NCBI GenBank assembly: GCA_023441125.1
Contig: JAEZQV010000323.1
Coordinates: 1-5,060, forward strand
Source: Bacillota bacterium
Lineage (GTDB): Bacteria > Bacillota_C > Negativicutes > Sporomusales > Sporomusaceae
Length of the DNA stretch: 5,060 nt
Reading direction: 5' to 3'
Of this stretch, positions 1 to 4,565 are shown in pieces. Made by a program: the position numbers and the translations under genes. The notes under the pieces are model-generated. The model was not told the origin of the DNA and did not search any database. It saw only the letters and a program-made list of their open reading frames with translations. Position 1 is the stretch's first letter, and every line of letters starts with the position of its first letter.

Positions 1-189
<189 letters not shown>

Positions 190-263
190 GCCGCTTGGTT
201 TACTGTACCAAATAAAGGCAGACTATAGCAGGCATAAATCCTGGTTTTTTGCAGATAATGTTA

Positions 264-288
264 ACGTAAAACTTGTATTGCTTTACGT
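264..288. promoter_or_regulatory. Inverted repeat in the leader of the RRM gene
   Basis: A perfect 7-bp inverted repeat, ACGTAAA (264-270) and TTTACGT (282-288), encloses an 11-nt spacer about 28 nt before the RRM start codon. It could be an operator overlapping the promoter region or a leader hairpin. No convincing -35/-10 pair is visible: TTAACG (261-266) and TACGTA (284-289) have a 17-nt spacing but match consensus poorly. The 190-315 gap has no gene. Its only other structure is a weak CAGG/CCTG pair (229-232, 240-243) followed by six T's, a poor candidate terminator for nadD. Confidence 0.35.
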
Positions 289-315
289 ATCCTGATGTAA
301 CGGAGGTGATTCTCT

Positions 316-567
316 TTGGCAAAAACACTCTATGTCGGTAATCTGCCGTGGAGTACAACTGACACCGATCTTGCCGACGCTTTTCGTCCTCATGGTTCTG
401 TAGTTTCAAGCAGAATTATAACCGACAAGGAAACAGGCCGTTCCCGCGGCTTTGGCTTTGTAGAGGTAGAGGATGCTGACGCTGACAAAATGGTTGAGGC
501 TATGAATGGCTCTCAGGTCAGTGGACGTCAGATTGTTGTTAACGAAGCTAAACCGCGCCAGGGCTAA
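316..567 (+). CDS. Small single-RRM RNA-binding protein
   Basis: An 83-aa protein that is almost entirely one RNA recognition motif. RNP2 is LYVGNL at residues 5-10 and RNP1 is RGFGFVEV at 44-51, with the exposed aromatic residues Y6, F46 and F48 in place; the eighth RNP1 position is V rather than the common F/Y/M. The length matches the compact bacterial Rbp-type RRM proteins, and there is no glycine-rich tail. The start is TTG 316, supported by a strong ribosome binding site GGAGGTGAT (302-310) at good spacing. There is no ATG at the N-terminus of the domain. It presumably binds single-stranded RNA in the cytoplasm; targets are unknown. It has its own terminator downstream, so it is probably monocistronic. 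RRM proteins of this kind are best known from cyanobacteria and are patchy in Firmicutes. Confidence 0.93.
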   Translation: MAKTLYVGNLPWSTTDTDLADAFRPHGSVVSSRIITDKETGRSRGFGFVEVEDADADKMVEAMNGSQVSGRQIVVNEAKPRQG

Positions 568-623
568 TTCAATCGCGGGTAGATCGCTTTGTGGCTTATA
601 AATTTGCAAGACACATGGTATTC

Positions 624-650
624 ACCTCCTATTATAGGAGGTTTTTTATT
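624..650 (+). terminator. Rho-independent terminator after the RRM gene
   Basis: An 8-bp perfect stem, ACCTCCTA (624-631) with TAGGAGGT (635-642), and a 3-nt loop, followed by TTTTTT (642-647) and ATT. It lies 57 nt beyond the RRM stop codon. The stem happens to pair a CCTCC with an AGGAGG, the ribosome-binding consensus, but no start codon follows at a usable distance, so termination is the simplest reading. Confidence 0.88.
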
Positions 651-679
651 GTCCGGCCGGAATTAAAGAGGAAATTTGC

Positions 680-698
680 CTAAAATGCCGAATTTTAG
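680..698. promoter_or_regulatory. Inverted repeat before yqeK, overlapping a -10-like hexamer
   Basis: CTAAAAT (680-686) and ATTTTAG (692-698) form a perfect 7-bp inverted repeat around GCCGA, 26 nt before the yqeK start. TAAAAT (681-686) resembles a -10 element, but no good -35 lies 16-18 nt upstream. Because the strong terminator at 624-650 isolates yqeK from the RRM gene, a promoter is expected between about 650 and 710. This element may be part of that promoter or an operator. Confidence 0.3.
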
Positions 699-724
699 TA
701 GTGGAGAATAGGTGGTGTCGCATT

Positions 725-1294
725 ATGGAATTTCAGCAGGCGGCGGACAAGCTGTCGCAAGCGTTATCAGCCAAACGGTTTCAGCATTCGCTAGGGGTAA
801 GTCAGACTGCGGCAGAGCTTGCCGCCCGTTTTGGCGCGGATGCCGAAAAGGCCAGGCTGGCCGGACTGCTGCACGATTGTGCCCGCGCCATATCCAGTAA
901 TAACCTATTGCAAATGGCTAAAGTCTTTGCTATAGTGGTGAATGATGTCGAACAATGCCAGCCAGTGCTGTTGCATGCACCAATTGGTGCCTATCTGGCA
1001 AAAACGGAATACAGCGTTGATGACCCGCAGATTTTTCAGGCCATCACGCTGCATACCACGGGTGGACGTAATATGTCCAAGCTGGATAAAATTATTTATT
1101 TAGCTGATTGTATAGAACCTACCCGGAATTATCCCGGTGTTGAGAAGTTGCGCAACTTAGCGTTAGAAGATTTGGATGCGGCGCTGCTTGCCGCCTTTGA
1201 TCAGTCCCTTCACTTTATTATTGAGCAGGGCTTGCTTATCCATCCGGCCACAACTGAAGGCCGCAACGATTTGATACAGAGACAAAAAGTTTAA
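725..1294 (+). CDS. yqeK: YqeK-type HD-domain bis(5'-nucleosyl)-tetraphosphatase (Ap4A hydrolase)
   Basis: A 189-aa HD-superfamily protein of the usual YqeK length. Metal-binding residues are visible in order: H21 (RFQHSLGV), H50-D51 (LLHDCAR), H84 (LLHAPIGA), H110 (AITLHTTG) and D128 (IIYLADCIEP). The YADxIEP-like segment followed by R134-Y136 is typical of the family. Family members cleave Ap4A symmetrically to two ADP, using a di-iron centre, and so limit this stress dinucleotide. ATG 725 is chosen: it starts at the usual N-terminus and has AGGTGG (709-714) 10 nt upstream. An in-frame GTG at 701 would add eight residues (ENRWCRI-type) that do not look conserved and would swallow that ribosome binding site. 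It lies in the nadD-yqeK-rsfS neighbourhood typical of Firmicutes, 40 nt before the LCP gene and probably co-transcribed with it. Confidence 0.93.
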   Translation: MEFQQAADKLSQALSAKRFQHSLGVSQTAAELAARFGADAEKARLAGLLHDCARAISSNNLLQMAKVFAIVVNDVEQCQPVLLHAPIGAYLAKTEYSVDDPQIFQAITLHTTGGRNMSKLDKIIYLADCIEPTRNYPGVEKLRNLALEDLDAALLAAFDQSLHFIIEQGLLIHPATTEGRNDLIQRQKV

Positions 1295-1334
1295 TTATGT
1301 GAAGGGTGTTGTCTTTAGGAGAGGAGATGATACC

Positions 1335-2342
1335 ATGAGTGACTTACAAACCAGACGTCGCCGGCGCAGAATTCGCTGGGACAGGATTTTGATCCTATTG
1401 GTGATGTTAATTCTGGCGGTTGTGGCATTAGCCGGAGCCACTGTTTATGCATATCTTAATATTGTTCATACACCGGTGACTGCGCAGGTTGCCAAATCGG
1501 CTGACCGGCCTCCTGAGATGCTAAAAAATAAGGTGAATATTTTACTCTTGGGAGTCGACGACCGGGACCGGGAAAATCCCCAGGATACGGCCAGGCGCTC
1601 GGATACCATGATGGTTGTCAGTATAAATCCTGACGACGGCACTGTTAATTTGTTGTCATTGCCACGGGATACCAAGGTTACTATACCCGGCCATAAGGGC
1701 TATGACAAACTTAACCATGCCTATGCTTATGGCGGGGCGGAACTGGCCCGCAGTACAGTTGAGCAGTTTCTGCATGTTCCGATTAATTACTATATAACAA
1801 TTGACTGGCAGGCTTTTATTAAAGTAATCGATACATTAGGCGGTGTCGATCTTTATGTCGAGCATGATATGAATTATGAAGATCCGTATGCTGACCTTGA
1901 TATCCATGTTACCAAAGGCTATCAGCATTTAGACGGGGAAAAGGCCGGCGAATATGTACGGTTCCGCAATGATGAGCTGGGCGATATTGGCCGCGTGCAG
2001 CGTCAGCAGCGGTTTTTGAAAGCCTTGGCTCAACAGACTATGCAGGTCGGTACTATTCTAAAAGTACCGGCACTGGTTAATACCCTCAACCAGTATGTTG
2101 AGACAGATATGTCGGTTTTAACAATGGCTAAGGTGGCTAATAGTCTTAAAAGCTTTAATTCCAGCAATCTGACCTCCGAAATGCTGCCGGGGGATTTTGC
2201 AACCATTGACGGCCTGAGTTACTGGATCCCGGATACAGCCCAAACCAGGCTGTTAGTTGAAAGAATGTTTTTTGCGACGCCGAAAGTAAACGGCATATCT
2301 TCCAAGGAAGATGCGACGACTGCTAATACCAGGAAAAACTAA
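1335..2342 (+). CDS. LytR-CpsA-Psr (LCP) family cell-wall glycopolymer transferase
   Basis: A 335-aa protein with a very basic cytoplasmic N-terminus (RRRRRRIRWDR, residues 7-17), one transmembrane helix (about 18-42) and an extracytoplasmic LCP domain (about 67-237). LCP hallmarks are present: LLLGVDDR (70-77), RRSDTMM (87-93), LLSLPRDT (106-113), DKLNHAY (124-130), GGVDLYV (169-175), YVRFRNDELGDIGRVQRQQR (207-226). The Arg and Asp residues that bind the polyprenyl pyrophosphate head group are intact. Family members move polymers from undecaprenyl carriers onto peptidoglycan; which polymer is used here cannot be told. ATG 1335 is preceded by AGGAGAGGAGA (1317-1327). An in-frame GTG at 1299 lies before that site and is rejected. 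The last 20 or so residues are polar and low in conservation. The gene is closed by a strong terminator, so the usual yqeK-rsfS linkage is broken here. Confidence 0.94.
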   Translation: MSDLQTRRRRRRIRWDRILILLVMLILAVVALAGATVYAYLNIVHTPVTAQVAKSADRPPEMLKNKVNILLLGVDDRDRENPQDTARRSDTMMVVSINPDDGTVNLLSLPRDTKVTIPGHKGYDKLNHAYAYGGAELARSTVEQFLHVPINYYITIDWQAFIKVIDTLGGVDLYVEHDMNYEDPYADLDIHVTKGYQHLDGEKAGEYVRFRNDELGDIGRVQRQQRFLKALAQQTMQVGTILKVPALVNTLNQYVETDMSVLTMAKVANSLKSFNSSNLTSEMLPGDFATIDGLSYWIPDTAQTRLLVERMFFATPKVNGISSKEDATTANTRKN

Positions 2343-2345
2343 ACG

Positions 2346-2380
2346 AAAGGTAAAGCTTATTTTTAAGCTTTACCTTTTTT
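2346..2380 (+). terminator. Strong Rho-independent terminator after the LCP gene
   Basis: A perfect 14-bp stem, 2346-2359 with 2364-2377, and a TTTT loop, running into a TTTTTT tract (2375-2380). It begins 3 nt after the LCP stop codon. The A-run on the left side of the stem means it may also work on the opposite strand, but no gene is seen there. Confidence 0.93.
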
Positions 2381-2433
2381 GGCAGGAAACTTGCCTGCTG
2401 ATTACGAATAAAATAATTTTGGAAAGAAAAAGC

Positions 2434-2439
2434 TATAAT
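2434..2439 (+). promoter_or_regulatory. Probable -10 element of the rsfS-cvfB promoter
   Basis: TATAAT, a perfect sigma-A -10 hexamer, lies in an A/T-rich stretch 30 nt before the rsfS start and just after the LCP terminator. The -35 position (about 2410-2416, AAATAA-like) is poor and there is no TG extension, so strength is uncertain. Position and context, rather than the -35, support it: the preceding terminator requires a new promoter here. Confidence 0.45.
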
Positions 2440-2469
2440 GAACAGTTTCCAGGAGGTAATAGTTAACTA

Positions 2470-2820
2470 ATGATTGAAAATGACAGCAATTTAGCTGAAT
2501 GGATGGCCAAGGCTGCCAGTGACAAAAAAGCGCAGGACATTATCATTATGGATCTGACCGGCATTTCACCGGTGACGGATTACTTTATCATTTGCAGTGC
2601 ACCTTCAACTACCCAGGTGCAGGCCATCGCCGATCATATTGTTGAACAGCTCGAAGCACAGGGGATTATACTGTTGCATAAAGAAGGCTACCGGGAAGCG
2701 CGGTGGGTGTTGTTAGACTATGGTAATTGTGTAGCGCATATTTTTGTGGAAGATGACCGTCAGTTTTACAAGCTTGAACGGTTATGGGGTGATGCCAAAC
2801 AAGTAGCTTACCAAGGTTAG
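2470..2820 (+). CDS. rsfS: Ribosomal silencing factor RsfS (Iojap/YbeB family)
   Basis: A 116-aa protein of typical family length. RsfS binds ribosomal protein uL14 on the 50S subunit and blocks joining to 30S, damping translation when nutrients run short. Family motifs are clear: DITGISPVTDY-like core (visible as DLTGISPVTDYFIICSA, residues 28-44), TTQVQAIADHI (47-57), EGYREARWVLLDYGN (72-86), VAHIFVEDDRQFYKLERLW (88-106). The usual GDVVVH is GNCVAH here, a mild variation. ATG 2470 must be the start because TAA at 2464-2466 closes the frame upstream. The ribosome binding site AGGAGG (2451-2456) is 13 nt away, a little far. It is first in a likely two-gene unit with cvfB, which starts 9 nt after its stop. 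Confidence 0.95.
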   Translation: MIENDSNLAEWMAKAASDKKAQDIIIMDLTGISPVTDYFIICSAPSTTQVQAIADHIVEQLEAQGIILLHKEGYREARWVLLDYGNCVAHIFVEDDRQFYKLERLWGDAKQVAYQG

Positions 2821-2829
2821 GTGAAGGCA

Positions 2830-3711
2830 ATGGATAAAAAGCGACACAGTTTTAAGCCAGGCGATGTGGTCGAGCTAACGGCAGTCCGCAAAAGTGACCT
2901 GGGAGTTTTTTTGGATGCCGGCACCGGGAATACCACCGATGATATTTTGCTGCACAGTGCTCAACAGACCGAGGCTGTTGCCATAGGACAAGCTGTCAAG
3001 GTATATTTGTATACCGACCCCAAAGGCCGGCTGACCGCCAGTATGCGTTTGCCGCAAATGCGGGAAGGACAAATTGCCAGAGTGGAAGTGATCAATACAA
3101 CCCGTGACGGAGCTTTTGTCAATATTGGTGCCGAACGGGGGGTCTTTATGCCGCACGCCGGCCGGCGCGGCATGCCGCGGCGTGGTGAAAAAGTCTGGGT
3201 CAAGCTGTATCGCGACAAATCCGACAGACCGGCTGTTACCATGGAGGTTGAGGATGAGATTCGGCGAGCCTCACGGCCGGCTGAAGGCATTAAAGTAGGC
3301 GATACAGTTACCGGGTCTGTATATAATTATAGTGACCAGGGGGCTTTTCTTTTTACCAAAGACCGGTTTATTGCTTTTTTGCATAACGATGAGATGACCG
3401 AGCGACCGCGGGTGGGCGCTGAACTCACTGCCCGGGTTACCTATATAAGAGAAGACGGCCGGATTAACGTTTCCCTGCGCCCGCTAAAAGAAACGGCTAT
3501 GGATGAGGATGCGGCCAAATTACTGGCGATTTTGCGTGAACGGGGGGGACAGATGCCGTATAGTGATGATTCGCCGCCGGAAATAATCAAGGAAAAGTTT
3601 AATATTAGTAAAGCCGCTTTTAAGCGGGCCATCGGCCGCCTGCTCAAAGAGAAGCTGATTGAGCAAAAAGAGGGCTGGACGTACTTAATAAACAAGGAGA
3701 ACGGCGAGTAA
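2830..3711 (+). CDS. cvfB: CvfB-type S1-domain RNA-binding protein
   Basis: A 293-aa protein with the CvfB/YitL layout: three S1-like OB folds in tandem (about 9-75, 77-142 and 153-217) and a winged-helix domain (about 227-287). Visible S1 features are FKPGDVVELTAVRKSDLGVF (8-27), TRDGAFVNIGAERGVFMP (91-108) and VGDTVTGSVYNYSDQGAFLF (156-175, ending in the INVSLRP strand at 212-218). The C-terminal part contains EIIKEKFNISKAAFKRAIGR (251-270), a DNA- or RNA-binding wing-like helix pair. CvfB proteins bind RNA and affect virulence-gene expression in Staphylococcus; the role here is unknown but probably post-transcriptional. ATG 2830 is preferred because AGGTGA (2819-2824) sits 5 nt upstream, overlapping the rsfS stop. 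GTG 2821, directly after the rsfS stop, is the alternative and would give 296 aa. Confidence 0.9.
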   Translation: MDKKRHSFKPGDVVELTAVRKSDLGVFLDAGTGNTTDDILLHSAQQTEAVAIGQAVKVYLYTDPKGRLTASMRLPQMREGQIARVEVINTTRDGAFVNIGAERGVFMPHAGRRGMPRRGEKVWVKLYRDKSDRPAVTMEVEDEIRRASRPAEGIKVGDTVTGSVYNYSDQGAFLFTKDRFIAFLHNDEMTERPRVGAELTARVTYIREDGRINVSLRPLKETAMDEDAAKLLAILRERGGQMPYSDDSPPEIIKEKFNISKAAFKRAIGRLLKEKLIEQKEGWTYLINKENGE

Positions 3712-3731
3712 GCCGCTCTCCTTGTTTATTA
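3686..3731 (+). terminator. Long hairpin folded over the cvfB stop codon
   Basis: A 15-bp perfect stem (3686-3700 with 3717-3731), one A·C mismatch, then a 4-bp CGGC/GCCG stem (3702-3705 with 3712-3715) and a 6-nt loop GAGTAA that holds the TAA stop. About the last eight cvfB codons form the left arm. The right arm ends in TTTATT and has no clean T-tract after it, so it is an imperfect intrinsic terminator. It may act as a 3' end stabiliser or a translational-coupling element as well. Confidence 0.65.
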
Positions 3732-3747
3732 CGTGGGGAGTGAGTTT

Positions 3748-3900
3748 TTGCAAGGCTTGTTTGTTTTTTGGCCGGCATTAGCGGACTGGTTAGTACTGGC
3801 GGCCGGTTTGCTGTTTTTGGCCTGCTTTGAATCCAGTAAGTCTTTAGCTGCCATGCATAAGCCCCCTTTGTTGTTTAGTTTGCGGCAAACTGCCGCTTAG
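3748..3900 (+). CDS. Small hydrophobic protein, 50 aa, unrecognised
   Basis: The frame from TTG 3748 to TAG 3898-3900 encodes 50 residues with one strongly hydrophobic stretch (about residues 2-29, GLFVFWPALADWLVLAAGLL at 3-22) and a short polar, basic tail (SSKSLAAMHKPPLLFSLRQ, 31-49). It looks like a single-pass small membrane protein. GGGGAG (3735-3740) is a good ribosome binding site 7 nt before TTG. An in-frame GTG at 3733 overlaps that site and is less likely. It lies 36 nt after cvfB, separated from it by the stop-codon hairpin, so it may depend on read-through. No family is recognised. It could be spurious, since its only support is the ribosome binding site and a sensible membrane-protein composition. 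Confidence 0.45.
   Translation: MQGLFVFWPALADWLVLAAGLLFLACFESSKSLAAMHKPPLLFSLRQTAA
3877..3896. repeat. Two overlapping, mutually exclusive short hairpins
   Basis: AGTTTG-CGG-CAAACT (3877-3891) and GCGGCA-AAC-TGCCGC (3882-3896) are both perfect 6-bp stems with 3-nt loops and share ten bases, so only one can form at a time. The second is GC-rich and is followed on the plus strand by TTAGCTTTT, a weak terminator-like tail. It lies between the convergent small genes ending at 3900 (plus) and 3912 (minus), where a terminator would be expected. Confidence 0.4.
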
Positions 3901-3911
3901 CTTTTGGGAGC

Positions 3912-4112
3912 TCAGCCCCCCTGCTTGGTGAGTTCCTCTGAATACTCCGCGGACGGCTGCAGGTCTGAGGCCGCAACCGTGTCCGAGCCAACCTGATATT
4001 TGGACTGGGTTGAGCTTGAACGCGGCCCTTCACTGATCAATCCCTGCGCACCGGCCTGAGATTCTCCGGCCATATTTTTGCCATTCCAAAAGCTGGTTTT
4101 TTTGGTTGTCAG
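3912..4112 (-). CDS. Small hydrophilic protein of unknown function with a probable CTG start
   Basis: A 66-aa minus-strand protein rich in Ser, Gln, Gly, Ala and Thr, with no Cys and no membrane segment: TTKKTSFWNGKNMAGESQ near the start, SSSTQSKYQVGSDTVAASD in the middle, and EYSEELTKQGG at the end. The frame is open further upstream to an ATG at 4163, but that ATG has no ribosome binding site and the extra residues (GKLIATWEVIIL) would encode a full GGGAGGTGA site (4126-4119). That site lies 8 nt before CTG 4112-4110, the best-placed start; ATT or ATA just upstream are less likely. The composition recalls small spore or coat-associated proteins, but no known family motif is seen, so no function is given. 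It is divergent from the Spo0E-like gene and converges on the 50-aa ORF. Confidence 0.55.
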   Translation of the reverse strand: MTTKKTSFWNGKNMAGESQAGAQGLISEGPRSSSTQSKYQVGSDTVAASDLQPSAEYSEELTKQGG

Positions 4113-4118
4113 AATTAT

Positions 4119-4126
4119 CACCTCCC
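4119..4126 (-). promoter_or_regulatory. Ribosome binding site that decides the CTG start
   Basis: Read on the minus strand this is GGGAGGTG(A), a near-perfect match to the 16S rRNA 3' end. The next in-frame codons are ATA, ATT, CTG; CTG at 4112 has an 8-nt gap from GGAGG, which is optimal. No ATG, GTG or TTG lies in frame within the usable range. Confidence 0.6.
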
Positions 4127-4148
4127 ATGTTGCTATTAGTTTTCCCGC

Positions 4149-4239
4149 ATGCTTAATAAGCATAAGCGACAATGATTGCTAGTTGATATTCGCTGCCTGC
4201 TTACATGTTTTTTTATTTAGCCGGAAAAGCTAGTACTAG
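4149..4239. promoter_or_regulatory. Palindrome-rich spacer between two divergent small genes
   Basis: The 4113-4266 intergenic stretch contains a perfect 15-bp odd palindrome ATGCTTA-A-TAAGCAT (4149-4163), a 9-bp one CAAT-G-ATTG (4170-4178) and a 10-bp one CTAGTACTAG (4230-4239). It must hold the promoters for both divergent genes, but no consensus -35/-10 pair is clear on either strand; TTGATA (4183-4188) is a possible plus-strand -35 without a good -10. The palindromes are candidates for repressor or activator sites. AAGCGACAA (4164-4172), TTGTCGCTT on the minus strand, is a partial match to a Spo0A box (TGTCGAA), too weak to call. Confidence 0.35.
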
Positions 4240-4266
4240 TCACAATATGACAGGGAGGATCATTAT

Positions 4267-4455
4267 ATGGATCAGCAGTTGCAAACCATATCGCTGCAGG
4301 TAAAAGCCCTCAGACAACAACTTACTGAGCTGATGCAGAACTCTAATGCAGTTGATGCTGAAATTATGACAGCCAGCAGCACGTTAGCTGCTCAGCTCGA
4401 AGACTATGGCCATACTTTGGCTGAAAAACGGATGCCGTCGATGCGGACTTTTTAG
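4267..4455 (+). CDS. Spo0E-like small protein with a degenerate signature
   Basis: A 62-aa protein. Residues 8-56 fit the two-helix hairpin of Spo0E-type aspartyl-phosphate phosphatases: a first helix with LQVKALRQQLTELMQNS (10-26), a polar turn (NAVDAE), and a second helix with IMTASSTLAAQLEDYGHTL (33-51). Aligning the spacing to the family signature SQELDxLIxxY gives SSTLAAQLEDY (37-47): the first Ser, the Leu and the final Tyr agree, but the Q, E and D positions are S, T and A. Spo0E proteins dephosphorylate Spo0A-P and delay sporulation, and the motif Asp matters for that. If the alignment is right this copy may be inactive or act by binding. The start ATG 4267 has GGGAGG (4253-4258) 8 nt upstream. 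The alternative is a generic small coiled-coil protein. Confidence 0.55.
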   Translation: MDQQLQTISLQVKALRQQLTELMQNSNAVDAEIMTASSTLAAQLEDYGHTLAEKRMPSMRTF

Positions 4456-4517
4456 TATGATAATCATATACTATTCTCTTACTGCTTAAACAATCCTTTA
4501 ATAGTGCGTAGGATAGA

Positions 4518-4550
4518 CAAAAACCCTGCGAGTTGGCCGCAGGGTTTTTG
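4518..4550. terminator. Bidirectional Rho-independent terminator
   Basis: A perfect 13-bp stem, CAAAAACCCTGCG (4518-4530) with CGCAGGGTTTTTG (4538-4550), and a 7-nt loop. It has an A-run on the left arm and a T-run on the right, so it can end transcription from both directions. It sits between the convergent Spo0E-like gene (ending 4455) and the CorC-type gene (ending 4566). The rest of the gap, 4456-4517, holds only a 13-bp palindrome TATGAT-A-ATCATA (4456-4468) right after the stop codon. Confidence 0.92.
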
Positions 4551-4565
4551 TTGCGTAAACAAGGA

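Noticed and set aside
229..250. Terminator for nadD (CAGG/CCTG then T6)
   Set aside because: A 4-bp stem with a 7-nt loop is too weak to call, although the T-run is suggestive.
615..683. 22-codon frame over the RRM terminator starting at ATG 615
   Set aside because: No ribosome binding site before it, and its codons consist mostly of the terminator hairpin and T-tract.
701..724. GTG 701 as an earlier yqeK start
   Set aside because: It would absorb the AGGTGG ribosome binding site at 709-714, and the extra eight residues do not resemble YqeK N-termini.
712..900. Plus-strand frame inside yqeK (62 codons)
   Set aside because: Overlaps the N-terminal half of yqeK in another frame; the product is Arg/Gly-rich and has no recognisable motif.
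1299..1334. GTG 1299 as the LCP gene start
   Set aside because: The strong AGGAGAGGAGA site at 1317-1327 lies inside this extension and serves ATG 1335.
2961..3290. Long minus-strand open frame (109 codons) opposite cvfB
   Set aside because: It is a shadow of a well-supported S1-domain gene, with no ribosome binding site and a low-complexity product.
4164..4172. Possible Spo0A box in the divergent spacer
   Set aside because: TGTCGCT matches TGTCGAA at only five of seven positions, too weak given the region's length.
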